Source: Streptomyces lunaelactis
GTDB taxonomy: Bacteria > Actinomycetota > Actinomycetes > Streptomycetales > Streptomycetaceae
Direction: 5' to 3'
DNA length: 64,000 nucleotides
NCBI RefSeq assembly: GCF_003054555.1
Contig: NZ_CP026304.1
Location: forward strand, 6,386,001 to 6,450,000
Numbering within the stretch: position 1 is the stretch's first letter; every line of letters begins with the position of its first letter. The notes under the pieces are model-generated. The model was not told the DNA's origin, made no database searches, and saw nothing but the letters and a program-made list of their open reading frames with translations. The position numbers were made by a program, and so were the translations under genes. Of this stretch, positions 43,926 through 53,006 are shown in pieces.

Positions 43926-44600
43926 TCAGGCGCGCCAACCGTAGCGTCGCTCGGGTCTGCCGGCGGCTCCGTACCGCAGGGACACCTCGGCGTTGCCGGT
44001 GTCGTGGAAGTGTTCGAGGTAACGGCGTGCGCTGACCCGGGATATGCCGGTCCGGGCCGCGCACTCGGCGGCGGACAGCGTTCCGTCGGTACCGCGCAGT
44101 GTGCGTTCGATCAGCTCTGCGGTCTCCACGCTCATGCCCTTCGGCAGCGAGACGCTCGGTGCCGCCAAGGTGGTCCCGGTCAGTACCCGGTCCACGTCGG
44201 CCTGGCCTCTGACGACCGTGGTGAGCAGGCTGTTGCGCTTGGCGGCATACCGCTCGAGGCGATGGCGCAGGTCTTCGAACTCGAACGGCTTCAGCAGGTA
44301 ATTGACCACCCCCTGGCGGACGGCGTTGCGGACCGCGTCGGCCTCGCGCGCGGCGCTGATCACCATGACGTCGCAGTCGTGCCCGGCGGTCCGAAGACGC
44401 GAAATGACGTCCAGGCCGAACATGTCCGGGAGATAGAGGTCGAGCAGGACCAGGTCGGGGCGCAGCTCGCCGACGGCCGCGATGGCCTGTTCGCCGGTGT
44501 TCGCCGTGCCGACGACGCGGAAGGGCTCAACACGGTCGACGAAGGCGCGGTGCACCCTTGCCACCATGAAGTCGTCGTCAACAATCAGTACGTCGATCAT
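43926..44600 (-). CDS. CitB/DctR-family response regulator (second copy)
   Basis: This 224-residue regulator begins MIDVLIVDDDFMVARVHRAF. The phosphoacceptor Asp is in PDLVLLDLYLPDMFG, with Lys in VNYLLKPFEFEDLR. A C-terminal helix-turn-helix with SAAECAARTGISRVSARRYL resembles the regulator at 15569-16294 throughout. Its start overlaps the sensor kinase end by 4 bp. The adjacent, divergent TctCBA operon encodes a tricarboxylate importer, so it most likely activates that transporter in response to citrate or a related acid, the classic CitAB/TctDE arrangement. The C-terminus lacks the repeat-encoded tail of the first copy. Confidence 0.92.
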   Translation of the reverse strand: MIDVLIVDDDFMVARVHRAFVDRVEPFRVVGTANTGEQAIAAVGELRPDLVLLDLYLPDMFGLDVISRLRTAGHDCDVMVISAAREADAVRNAVRQGVVNYLLKPFEFEDLRHRLERYAAKRNSLLTTVVRGQADVDRVLTGTTLAAPSVSLPKGMSVETAELIERTLRGTDGTLSAAECAARTGISRVSARRYLEHFHDTGNAEVSLRYGAAGRPERRYGWRA

Positions 44601-46240
44601 CGGGCCCCTTCCGGTACCGCGTCGGCCGGGTGACCGACCGACATCCGAGCGGTGAACATGGCACCCTCGGGTGTGTTTGTCACTGCGATCTCGCCGCCGC
44701 GGCGCTCACAGACGAGCCGGGTGAGCGCCAGCCCGATGCCGCGCTCTCCCTCCTGGGCGGCCTTCGTGGTGAAGCCGTGCGAGAACACTTCTTGGGCGAG
44801 TTCGGGCGCGATGCCAGGGCCGGAGTCGCGTACCACGATCTCCAGGCTGGACGCGTCCTGCCGCAATTCGATCTCCACCCAGGCGTCTTGACCGTCGTCG
44901 CCCGGCGCGGCGGCGTCGACGGCGTTGTCGACGAGGTTGCCGATCACCGTCGCCACGTCGGCTGAATCTTCCGGCGCCAGCCGGTCGAGCGCCGTGCGCT
45001 CCGAAACGCGCAGCGCGACCTTCCGTTCGGCTGCGAGCGAGGACTTCGCCATCAGAAGGGCGCCGACGGTGGTGTCGCGGACCCGCCTGCTCAGTGTCAT
45101 GTCCAGTGACTGGCGGTGCCGGCTCAGCGCGCGGACGTACCGCACCACCTCGTCGTTCTCGCCGATCTGGACCAGCCCGGAGATCGTGTGCAGCTGGTTG
45201 GCGAACTCGTGGGCCTGGGCGCGCAGCAGTTCGGCGGAGCTCCGGAACGATCCGATCTCGCGTTCCAGCTGGGCCAGCTCGGTCCGGTCCCGCAAGGTCG
45301 TGACAGAGCCGAGCCGGCGGCCGTCCTTGGTGATGGTCATCCGGTTCATCACCAGCACCCGGCCCCGGCGTATGACGACTTCGTCGCGCCGCTCGGCCGT
45401 GCCGCCGGGGGATCCGGCGAGTACGTCGAGCAGTCGGCCCTCGATCCGGAGGTCGGCCAGGCTCATCCCCACACAGTGCTCAGGCAGATCGAGCAACCGC
45501 CTGCCGACCTCGTTCACCAGGGTGAGCCGCAACTGCGGGTCAAGGGCGATCACGCCCTCCGCGATCCCGTACAGCATTGCCTCGCGGTGCTCGGCGAGCC
45601 CCGCGATCTCGCGTGGCTCGAGACCGAGGGTCTGGCGTTTGGTACGCCGCGCCAGCAGCCACGACCCGATCAGGCCGAGCCCGCTCGCGATGCCGAGGTA
45701 GGCGAGCAGATACGACGACGCGCCACTCAGCCGCTGCCAGATCGTCGGTGACGCCGCACCGATCATCACCGTGCCGAGATGCCGGCCGGAGTCGGGCTGA
45801 GCCGCTCCGATCACCGGGACCTGGGCCACCAGCTCCTGGGCACCGTCCAGGACCAGCTCGCCCGACCAGCCGCGGGCCTCGGCGACGCCGGGGCCGAGCG
45901 ACAAGCGGGTACCGACCACCGTGGGATTCGTAGAGCTGACGATCTTGCCGTTGCTGTCGGCGACCGTCACGGAGGTGACGCCGGACTGGGTCAGCGTGGC
46001 TTGGACGAGCGGGGCGAGCGTCTCTCGCGGCGCCGGCCGGACGAGCTGGCTGGGCACCAGGGGGTTGCCGGCCAGCTGCTCGGCCAGCGCGGTGACCCGG
46101 CGTCCCTCGACCCGGTTGAAGGTCGCTTCCGACTGGGCCAGTGAGACCGCGGCGACCGCCAGCAGCACCACGACGACGATGGCGAGCTGGAGTACCAACA
46201 GCTCGCCCGCGAGGGTGTGGCGGCGAAATCTTACGACCAC
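44597..46240 (-). CDS. CitA/DcuS-family sensor histidine kinase (second copy)
   Basis: This 547-residue kinase is taken from the GTG at 46240; the frame is open further upstream, but that part overlaps the divergent tctC leader and gives no family N-terminus. Helix 1 is LLVLQLAIVVVVLLAVAAVS. The extracytoplasmic sensor contains TVADSNGKIVSSTNPTVVGT and GTVMIGAASPTIWQRL. A PAS domain follows (DPQLRLTLVNEVGRRLLDLP). The phosphoacceptor box is LRAQAHEFANQLHTISGLVQ, and the ATPase has NLVDNAVDAAAPG and ERGIGLALTRLVCERRGG. It probably senses an external tricarboxylate and phosphorylates the overlapping regulator. It is divergent from tctC across only 97 bp. Confidence 0.9.
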   Translation of the reverse strand: MVVRFRRHTLAGELLVLQLAIVVVVLLAVAAVSLAQSEATFNRVEGRRVTALAEQLAGNPLVPSQLVRPAPRETLAPLVQATLTQSGVTSVTVADSNGKIVSSTNPTVVGTRLSLGPGVAEARGWSGELVLDGAQELVAQVPVIGAAQPDSGRHLGTVMIGAASPTIWQRLSGASSYLLAYLGIASGLGLIGSWLLARRTKRQTLGLEPREIAGLAEHREAMLYGIAEGVIALDPQLRLTLVNEVGRRLLDLPEHCVGMSLADLRIEGRLLDVLAGSPGGTAERRDEVVIRRGRVLVMNRMTITKDGRRLGSVTTLRDRTELAQLEREIGSFRSSAELLRAQAHEFANQLHTISGLVQIGENDEVVRYVRALSRHRQSLDMTLSRRVRDTTVGALLMAKSSLAAERKVALRVSERTALDRLAPEDSADVATVIGNLVDNAVDAAAPGDDGQDAWVEIELRQDASSLEIVVRDSGPGIAPELAQEVFSHGFTTKAAQEGERGIGLALTRLVCERRGGEIAVTNTPEGAMFTARMSVGHPADAVPEGAR

Positions 46241-46337
46241 AATTAACTCAATCTTCAATGCTGACACAACACAGACGTGGTGTCTGCCGAGTCGCACAAT
46301 CATGGCGTCCGACTGCCGGAAGTGAAAGAGACAAGCC

Positions 46338-47339
46338 ATGAGAACTCGCAGAGCTGCTGTCGTCAGTGCCCTGGCCGCCATGTCCATGCTCGCCGTCGGT
46401 GCCTGCGGCGCCACCGCGGAGAAGAAGGGGACGGGCAACAGCGACGAGCCCGTCACCGGCCTGAGGATCATGGTCCCCAACACCCCGGGCGGCGGGTACG
46501 ACACCACGGCGCGGACCGCGGCCAAGGTGATGGAGGACACCAAGATCGCGTCCGGTGTTCAGGTGTTCAACCTTCCGGGCGCCGGCGGCACGGTCGGTCT
46601 GCAGCGCACCGTGAACGAAAAGGGCAACGGCAAGCTCGCCATGCAGATGGGGCTGGGAGTCGTCGGTGCGTCGTACGCCTCGAAGTCGAAGGCGACGCTC
46701 TCGGACACCACGCCGATCGCCAAGCTGATGGAGGAGGCGGGCGCGATCGTCGTGCCCAAGAACTCTCCGTACAAGACGATCGACGATCTCGTCACCGCCT
46801 GGAAAAAGAACCCCAAGGGCATCGCGGTCGGCGGCGGCTCGTCGCCCGGCGGACCGGACCACCTGCTGCCGATGCAGCTCGCCAAGGCGGTCGGCATCGA
46901 GCCGAAGGAAGTCAACTACATCGGCTACGACGGCGGTGGTGAGCTGCTTCCTGCGATCCTCGGCAACAAGATCGCTTTCGGTGCCAGCGGTTTCGGTGAG
47001 TTCCTCGACCAGATCGAGGCCGGTCAGGTGCGGGTGCTCGCGGTGACCAGCGAGAAGCCGGTCCAAGCCCTCAAGGATGCCCCGACGCTGAAGTCCTCGG
47101 GTATCGACTTGGTCTTCACCAACTGGCGCGGAATCGTCGCCCCGCCCGGCATCAGCGACGCAGACAAGAAGGTCTGGGTCGACTCTCTGACCGCGATGCA
47201 CGACTCCAAGGAGTGGAAGGCCGAGCTGACCAAGCACGGCTGGACCGACGCGTTCACGGCAGGCGACGAGTTCGCCACCTACCTGACGGAACAGGACAAG
47301 GCCGTCGCCGACATCCTCACAGAGCTCGGCCTGGCATGA
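46338..47339 (+). CDS. tctC: tripartite tricarboxylate transporter substrate-binding protein (TctC)
   Basis: This 333-residue precursor has a signal peptide with a lipobox (LAVGACGAT), so it is a membrane-anchored lipoprotein. The mature protein shows the TctC/Bug family motifs MVPNTPGGGYDTTARTAAKV, VFNLPGAGGTVGLQ, VGGGSSPGGPDHLL and the C-terminal NWRGIVAPPGISDADKKVWV. It binds a carboxylate outside and hands it to TctBA. The start follows a GAAAGAGAC ribosome binding site and is divergent from the sensor kinase. It overlaps tctB by the ATGA tetranucleotide, showing an operon. Confidence 0.92.
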   Translation: MRTRRAAVVSALAAMSMLAVGACGATAEKKGTGNSDEPVTGLRIMVPNTPGGGYDTTARTAAKVMEDTKIASGVQVFNLPGAGGTVGLQRTVNEKGNGKLAMQMGLGVVGASYASKSKATLSDTTPIAKLMEEAGAIVVPKNSPYKTIDDLVTAWKKNPKGIAVGGGSSPGGPDHLLPMQLAKAVGIEPKEVNYIGYDGGGELLPAILGNKIAFGASGFGEFLDQIEAGQVRVLAVTSEKPVQALKDAPTLKSSGIDLVFTNWRGIVAPPGISDADKKVWVDSLTAMHDSKEWKAELTKHGWTDAFTAGDEFATYLTEQDKAVADILTELGLA

Positions 47340-47869
47340 GCCTGGACGTCAACGAGCGGAACGACTCGGGTTCCCGCCAGTCTGAGGGCGGGGACCGCGC
47401 ACAGTACGGTGTGTGCGCGTTCCTCGCCCTGCTGGGCGTGCTGGTGATCGTCGACGCCACCGGGATCGCGCACTCGACGAGCAGCACCGACCCGATCGGG
47501 CCGCGCACGGTACCGATGCTCCTCGGCGTCCTGCTCCTTGTGATCGCCCTGGTGTACGTCGTCGATGTCGCGCGGGGCGGCCGCGCCGAACCGGAGTCCG
47601 GCGAGGACGTTGACCTGACGAATGCGATCGACTGGCGCACCGTGCTGCTGCTGATCGGCGCGTTCGTCGTCAACGCGGTGCTGATCGAACCCCTCGGCTG
47701 GGTGATCAGCGGGGCCCTCCTGTTCTGGGGAACGGCCTTCGCCCTGGGCAACCGGCACTACGTGCGCAACCTGGCGATCGCGGTGTCGCTGTCGCTGATC
47801 ACCTTCTACGCCTTCGCGATCGGGCTCGGTGTCAATCTCCCGGCCGGTGTGCTGCAAGGAATCCTGTAA
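47336..47869 (+). CDS. tctB: tripartite tricarboxylate transporter small membrane protein (TctB)
   Basis: This 177-residue membrane protein has four hydrophobic helices ([60 protein letters not shown] and a pair near the C-terminus). IDPIGPRT-like [14 protein letters not shown] and [20 protein letters not shown] are typical of the TctB family. It is the small integral membrane subunit that works with TctA and the binding protein. Its start overlaps tctC and its stop shares a base with the tctA start (TAATG), so the three are tightly coupled. Confidence 0.9.
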   Translation: MSLDVNERNDSGSRQSEGGDRAQYGVCAFLALLGVLVIVDATGIAHSTSSTDPIGPRTVPMLLGVLLLVIALVYVVDVARGGRAEPESGEDVDLTNAIDWRTVLLLIGAFVVNAVLIEPLGWVISGALLFWGTAFALGNRHYVRNLAIAVSLSLITFYAFAIGLGVNLPAGVLQGIL

Positions 47870-49368
47870 TGGACAACCTGAATCATCTGCTCGAGGGGTT
47901 CGCGCACGTCGCCACCCCGATGAACCTTCTGCTGGCGTTGATCGGCGTCACGATCGGCACGGCGGTCGGGGTCCTGCCCGGCATCGGTCCGGCCATGACC
48001 GTGGCCCTGCTACTGCCGGTGACCTACGGAATGGAGCCGACCCAGGCATTCATCATGTTCGCCGGCATCTTCTACGGAGGCATGTACGGCGGGTCGACCA
48101 CCTCTATCCTGCTGAACACGCCCGGCGAGTCGTCCTCGGTCGTCACGGCCATCGAGGGTAACAAGATGGCCAAGACCGGCCGGGCGGCGCAGGCGCTCGC
48201 CACCGCGGCGATTGGATCCTTCGTCGCCGGAACGATCGGCACCCTGCTGCTGGTGTTCGTCGCCCCGCTCGTGGTGGAGTTCGCGGTGAGCCTCGGCGCA
48301 CCGGACTACTTCGCGCTCATGCTGCTGTCCTTCGTCGCGGTCACCGCGGTACTCGGCTCGTCGCGTATCCGCGGTTTCGCTTCGCTGCTCGTCGGCCTGG
48401 TGATCGGCATCGTCGGAATCGACTCGGTCTCCGGGCAGCAGCGGCTCACCTTCGGCGTCCCCCAGCTCGCCGACGGCATTGATGTGGTGGTGGTCGCCGT
48501 CGGTATCTTCGCTGTCGGCGAGGCCCTCTGGGTGGCGGCACATCTGCGGCGCAAGCCCGCGGGGGTGATCCCCGTCGGCGTGCCGTGGATGGGCCGGGAG
48601 GACTGGAAACGGTCCTGGAAGCCATGGCTGCGCGGCGCCGCGTTCGGCTTCCCCTTCGGGGCCATGCCGGCCGGTGGCGCGGAGATCCCGACGTTCCTGT
48701 CGTACGCCACAGAGAAAAAGCTGACCAAGCACCCCGAGCAGTTCGGCAAGGGAGCAATCGAGGGAGTCGCCGGCCCCGAGGCGGCCAACAACGCGTCCGC
48801 GGCGGGCACCCTGGTGCCGATGCTCGCCATCGGGCTGCCGACGAACGCGACCGCCGCGGTGATGCTCGCGGCATTCCAGTCGTACGGCATCCAGCCCGGC
48901 CCTCTGCTGTTCGAGCGCGAATCGGGGCTTGTCTGGGCGCTGATCGCCAGCCTGTTCATCGGCAATCTGTTGTTGCTCCTGCTGAATCTGCCGCTTGCGC
49001 CGGCCTGGGCCAGGCTGCTGCGGATACCGCGCCCCTATCTGTACGCGGGGATTGTGTTCTTCGCGTCGATGGGCGCCTACGCGGTCAACGCACAGCCTCT
49101 GGACCTGTTCCTCCTGCTGACGCTCGGGCTGATCGGTTTCGCCATGCGGCGATTCGGGCTGCCGGTGCTGCCGCTGATCATCGGCGTCATCCTCGGCCCC
49201 CGCGCGGAACTGCAGGGCCGGCGGTCGCTTCAGCTGTCGGGCGGCGAACTGTCCGGTCTGCTGGGCGGACCGGTGTCCTATGTGATTTACACGGTGATCG
49301 TGCTCGTACTGGCCTGGCCGCTGGTCCGCCGCTACATCGCACGTCCACTCGTCGAGCGACGGGCCTGA
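47869..49368 (+). CDS. tctA: tripartite tricarboxylate transporter large membrane protein (TctA)
   Basis: This 499-residue membrane protein has about 11-12 hydrophobic helices. Family motifs are [40 protein letters not shown] with TPGE, and [20 protein letters not shown] followed by a second [20 protein letters not shown] block. TctA is the main translocating subunit, driven by ion gradients, and imports citrate-like substrates with TctB and TctC. It ends 11 bp before a universal stress protein gene, likely the last gene of the same operon. Confidence 0.94.
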   Translation: MDNLNHLLEGFAHVATPMNLLLALIGVTIGTAVGVLPGIGPAMTVALLLPVTYGMEPTQAFIMFAGIFYGGMYGGSTTSILLNTPGESSSVVTAIEGNKMAKTGRAAQALATAAIGSFVAGTIGTLLLVFVAPLVVEFAVSLGAPDYFALMLLSFVAVTAVLGSSRIRGFASLLVGLVIGIVGIDSVSGQQRLTFGVPQLADGIDVVVVAVGIFAVGEALWVAAHLRRKPAGVIPVGVPWMGREDWKRSWKPWLRGAAFGFPFGAMPAGGAEIPTFLSYATEKKLTKHPEQFGKGAIEGVAGPEAANNASAAGTLVPMLAIGLPTNATAAVMLAAFQSYGIQPGPLLFERESGLVWALIASLFIGNLLLLLLNLPLAPAWARLLRIPRPYLYAGIVFFASMGAYAVNAQPLDLFLLLTLGLIGFAMRRFGLPVLPLIIGVILGPRAELQGRRSLQLSGGELSGLLGGPVSYVIYTVIVLVLAWPLVRRYIARPLVERRA

Positions 49369-49379
49369 AAGGGGCAGTC

Positions 49380-49775
49380 ATGACGGTACTGGTTGGATAT
49401 GTGCCCTCGCCGGAAGGAGAGGCGGCCCTGCGCGCGGGAGTCGACGAGGCCCGCACCCGAGGCGAGACCCTGCTGGTGATGAACACCTCGCGAGGCGACG
49501 CGTATGTCGACCGCGGTTTCGCCCAGCAAAAAGACCTCGACCATGTCCGACGGGACCTGACCGAGCTGGGCGTCGACTTCGACATACGCCAGGTGGTCGG
49601 CGGGCGCGATGCCGCCGAGGAAATCCTCGACCTGGCGGCGTCGTCCGAAGTCTCTCTGGTGGTGATCGGGTTGAGGCACCGCAGTGCGGTCGGCAAGCTC
49701 CTCATGGGCTCTTCGGCGCAGCGGATCCTCCTGGATTCGCCATGCCCGGTCCTCGCGGTGAAAGCAGATTCCTGA
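49380..49775 (+). CDS. universal stress protein (UspA family)
   Basis: This 131-residue protein starts at the ATG after GAAAGGGGCAG. It shows the UspA fold: VLVGYVPSPEGEAALRAGVD at the start and VSLVVIGLRHRSAVGKLLMG at the end, with the ATP-binding G-x2-G-x9-G(S/T)-like segment GLRHRSAVGKLLMGSSAQRI. It is a single-domain protein, shorter than the tandem USP proteins of Streptomyces. It is the fourth gene of the tctCBA operon by spacing, an association seen in other tct clusters. Its function here may be to tune transporter activity or stress tolerance. Confidence 0.9.
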   Translation: MTVLVGYVPSPEGEAALRAGVDEARTRGETLLVMNTSRGDAYVDRGFAQQKDLDHVRRDLTELGVDFDIRQVVGGRDAAEEILDLAASSEVSLVVIGLRHRSAVGKLLMGSSAQRILLDSPCPVLAVKADS

Positions 49776-49856
49776 CATTCCGTCGCCTCAGAGTGCGTCA
49801 TGGCCAACCATGCGCGAGTTCGTCAGCGCGCCCCGTACTTACACGATTGGGTACCA

Positions 49857-50984
49857 GTGGTTCTGAAAACCTTCGGCTGGTCGTTCGCGGTCACCGCGCT
49901 CGGTCTGGTCGCAGCGGTGCTCTTCGGCGGGTGGACGGCGTTCGGGGTCGTCCTGATCCTGTCCATCCTCGAGATCTCGCTGTCCTTCGACAATGCGGTG
50001 GTCAACGCCGGAATCCTGAAGAAGATGAGTGCCTTCTGGCAGAAGATCTTCCTCACGATCGGCGTGCTCATCGCCGTGTTCGGTATGCGACTGGTCTTCC
50101 CTGTCGTGATCGTCGCCGTCAGCGCCAGTATGGGCCCGGTGGAGGCCGTCGACCTGGCGTTCAACGAGCCCGAGCGCTATGAGCAGTTGGTCACCGACGC
50201 GCACCCGTCGATCGCGGCGTTCGGCGGTATGTTCCTGCTGATGATCTTCTTCGACTTCATCTTCGAGGACCGTGACATCAAGTGGCTGGGCTGGCTGGAG
50301 CGCCCGCTGGCCAAGCTCGGCAAGGTCGACATGCTGTCGGTCTGCCTCGCCCTGATCGTCCTGCTCGTCAGCTCGATGACCTTCGCGGTCAACGCCCACC
50401 AGCACGCCGGGCACGCGGACAAGGCCCAGACGGTGCTGGTCTCCGGTATCGCCGGTCTGATCACGTATCTGGTCGTGGGCGGGCTCTCCGGCTTCTTCGA
50501 GAACAGGCTCGAGGAGTCCGAGGAGCGCGAGCACGAGGCCGAGGAGGAGGCCAAGAAGGCCGGCAAGCCCGCCTCGGCCGCGGTGATGGTGGGCAAGGCC
50601 GCGTTCTTCATGTTCCTCTACCTCGAGGTCCTGGACGCGTCCTTCTCCTTCGACGGTGTCATCGGCGCCTTCGCCATCACCAACGACATCGTGCTGATGG
50701 CGCTCGGCCTCGGCATCGGCGCGATGTACGTCCGTTCGCTCACGGTCTACCTGGTCCGCCAGGGCACCCTGGACGACTACGTCTACCTGGAGCACGGCGC
50801 GCACTACGCGATCGGCGCGCTCGCCGTGATCCTGCTCGTCACCATCCAGTACCAGATCAGCGAGATCATCACCGGCCTGGTCGGCGTGATCCTGATCGCC
50901 TGGTCGTTCTGGTCCTCGCTGCGCCGCAACAAGGCGCTCGCCGCGGAGGAGAACGCGCCGGAGGAAGCTCTCACCGGGGTGTGA
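49857..50984 (+). CDS. DUF475 (TerC-like) membrane protein
   Basis: This 375-residue membrane protein is taken from the GTG giving VVLKTFGWSFAVTALGLVAA, because homologues as I recall them start there; the frame continues to ATG 49800 without a good ribosome binding site. Eight or so hydrophobic helices include ILEISLSFDNAVVNAGILKK and FLYLEVLDASFSFDGVIGAF, the paired acidic-residue motifs (E-x-x-x-x-x-D-N and D-x-x-x-x-x-D) of the TerC/LysE-like superfamily. A cytoplasmic Glu/Lys-rich loop (EESEEREHEAEEEAKKAGKP) divides the protein. TerC relatives move metal ions or coordinate them at secretion sites. No function is established for DUF475. Confidence 0.85.
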   Translation: MVLKTFGWSFAVTALGLVAAVLFGGWTAFGVVLILSILEISLSFDNAVVNAGILKKMSAFWQKIFLTIGVLIAVFGMRLVFPVVIVAVSASMGPVEAVDLAFNEPERYEQLVTDAHPSIAAFGGMFLLMIFFDFIFEDRDIKWLGWLERPLAKLGKVDMLSVCLALIVLLVSSMTFAVNAHQHAGHADKAQTVLVSGIAGLITYLVVGGLSGFFENRLEESEEREHEAEEEAKKAGKPASAAVMVGKAAFFMFLYLEVLDASFSFDGVIGAFAITNDIVLMALGLGIGAMYVRSLTVYLVRQGTLDDYVYLEHGAHYAIGALAVILLVTIQYQISEIITGLVGVILIAWSFWSSLRRNKALAAEENAPEEALTGV

Positions 50985-51301
50985 CCCGGCGGGGATTGAT
51001 GGGCGTCGATTGGTGCTTCCCGCGCGGTCGGCCCTGAGCGTGACTGGTGGCGGTGTTCTTCCGGCGTGGACGGTCACCGCCGAAGTAGCCGCTGAGCGTG
51101 GGTACCGCTCGCGACCGTCATGACAGGCCTTCCGGCGGCGGAAAGGTGCGTTCGAGGATGGCCCCGCTGGGGGCGCCGAGAGCGGTCGACCGGGCTGTCG
51201 GCGCCTCAAGGGCGGCGACGTACAACACGCCATGAGCGGCACCCACACTCACTCGAAGATCATTTACGGGACATGTCCTTTGAGATGGTGGATGCCCAAG
51301 C
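50985..51301. other. 317-bp non-coding stretch before the degraded tdk copy
   Basis: No gene is supported. The right part contains the decayed 5' end of the second tdk copy: an in-frame TGA at 51281 and scrambled P-loop coding around 51285-51301. No strong hairpin or promoter was seen. Confidence 0.5.
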
Positions 51302-51910
51302 AAAAGGACCCTCGCTCTTCAGATCGAGCACAACCGGTCCACCCGGGGGCTCCAGGGCATGATCTTCACGCGCGACGACCGTGCGGGCGAGGGCAAGCTC
51401 TCCTCCCGGCTCGGCCTGGTCACCGACGCGGTCGAGGCCGCGGAGGGCTTCGATTTCTACGCGTACCTCGTCGCCCATCTCTCCAAGGGCGGCCGCTGCG
51501 ACTATGTCATCGCCGATGAGGCGCAGTTCCTCGCGCCCGAGCAGGTCGACCAGCTCGCCCGGGTCGTCGACGACCTGGACCTGGACGTCTTCGCCTTCGG
51601 GATCACCACCGACTTCCGCTCCAGGCTCTTCCCCGGCTCGCAGCGGCTCGTCGAGCTCGCCGACCGGGTCGAGGTGCTGCAGGTCGAGGCGCTGTGCTGG
51701 TGCGGGGCGCGGGCCACGCACAACGCCCGTACCGTCGGCGGGGCGATGGTCGTCGAGGGTGCCCAGGTCGTGGTCGGTGACGTCAACCGGTCGGCGGACG
51801 AGATCGGCTACGAGGTGCTGTGCCGACGTCATCATCAACGCAGAATGACCAGCGCGGCAGTGCATGCGGGCGCACTGTCGTCGGACGTTCTGCCAGTCGC
51901 ATCTGATTGA
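51302..51910 (+). pseudogene. 5'-decayed thymidine kinase paralogue
   Basis: From 51302 the frame reads KRTLALQIEHNRSTRGLQ and continues in step with the intact tdk to the end (DEAQFLAPEQ, CWCGARATHNARTV, CRRHHQRRMT, ending LPVASD). The N-terminal strand and the P-loop GTMDCGKS are lost: upstream codons read GCPS, and an in-frame TGA lies at 51281. The first available ATG (51359) would give a protein without the phosphate-binding loop, so it is almost certainly non-functional as a kinase. It could be an annotated 183-residue protein elsewhere. Its 3' part shares 65 identical bases with the fragment at 60490-60554. Confidence 0.82.
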
Positions 51911-51949
51911 CCACGGCCCATCTGGAAGGCTGGCTGAGGAGTGCGGGCG

Positions 51950-52972
51950 TCAGCGGAGGTGGATGCGGTCGTCGGCTACCGGACTGCTGGTGCGGGTCAA
52001 CTCCCGTTGCCGCCATACTCCGGGCGGCTCTCCGTGATGGCGCCGGAAGGCTGCGGCGAACGCGTAGGGCGAGCCGTAGCCGATGACGTTGGCGATTTTC
52101 GCAAGGCCCAGCTCGCCGTTGCGCAGGTAGTCGCGGGCCAAGGTCATTCGCCAATCCGTCAGGTATTGCATCGGGGTCTGGCCGAGCGCGTCTCGGAAGG
52201 TTCGTGCGAAGGCCGCCCGGGACAGTCCGCCGATCTCGGCGAGCTCCGGGACCGACCAAGGGTGCCCGGCATCCTCGTGTATGGCTTGCAACGCTGCGTT
52301 CAGCCGGGGATCCGCCGACGCCCGGTACCAGCGAGGTGCGGTGGTGCTCTGACGGAAACTGGTACGGATGGCAAGAACCAGAAGTATGTCGAGGAGCCGG
52401 TCCAGCACAGTGGGCTGACCTGGCTCAGGGGAAGCCAGCTCGCGGGACAGCAGGCCAATGACGTCGCGCAGGGGATCGCCGACGGCTGCCGAGAGTGGCA
52501 GCACCTGGGGCAGCGCATCGAGCAGGCCGCTGCCGATGTCCCCCGAAAGCCGGTAGGCGCCGCACAGGAACACTGTGGCCTGTGGGTCGTCCGAGCGTCC
52601 GTCGCGCCCGTGATGGGCCCGGAACTCCTCCGGTTCGAGGCAGTCGGCACCGGGTTCATGGCCGATGTAGTGATCGGGGCCCCCGCGGACAAGCGTCACG
52701 TCGCCCGGCGAGAGCTCCATCGGGCTCTGAGAGTCGTCGTCGAACCACAGCCACCCCCGCCCCCGTACGACAGCGTGCACCGCGAGCTGGATAGAGCCCC
52801 CCAGCCGCAACCCCCAGGGGGGCGTGGCCACCGTTCGAGCGAAAACAGCGCCCGAAGCGCGCGCTCTCGCGATGTGGTCGTACAGCAGATCCATGCGCCA
52901 AGCATTGAGCAGGACAATCACAGCAGTCAATTCTGTGAGCGTTTGAAACAAAGAACTGAGAGGATCACGCAT
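51950..52972 (-). CDS. AraC-family regulator with cupin-like N-terminal domain
   Basis: This 340-residue protein has an N-terminal cupin-like ligand domain (GGSIQLAVHAVVRGRGWLWF, LSPGDVTLVRGGPDHYIGHE). A C-terminal pair of AraC helix-turn-helix motifs follows (WSVPELAEIGGLSRAAFART and LAKIANVIGYGSPYAFAAAF, then RRHHGEPPGVWRQ). It is divergent from the NmrA-family oxidoreductase gene across only 34 bp, a common pairing in which the regulator controls the oxidoreductase. The inducer is unknown. The tight spacing means both promoters overlap. Confidence 0.92.
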   Translation of the reverse strand: MRDPLSSLFQTLTELTAVIVLLNAWRMDLLYDHIARARASGAVFARTVATPPWGLRLGGSIQLAVHAVVRGRGWLWFDDDSQSPMELSPGDVTLVRGGPDHYIGHEPGADCLEPEEFRAHHGRDGRSDDPQATVFLCGAYRLSGDIGSGLLDALPQVLPLSAAVGDPLRDVIGLLSRELASPEPGQPTVLDRLLDILLVLAIRTSFRQSTTAPRWYRASADPRLNAALQAIHEDAGHPWSVPELAEIGGLSRAAFARTFRDALGQTPMQYLTDWRMTLARDYLRNGELGLAKIANVIGYGSPYAFAAAFRRHHGEPPGVWRQRELTRTSSPVADDRIHLR

Positions 52973-53006
52973 TGATTCGATCGAAATTGGGTCTCACCAT
53001 GGAGTC

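Noticed and set aside
46241..46543. Extended N-terminus of the second CitA-type kinase starting at 46543
   Set aside because: The extra 101 residues do not match the family and would overlap the divergent tctC leader and 5' end; GTG 46240 places the first helix correctly.
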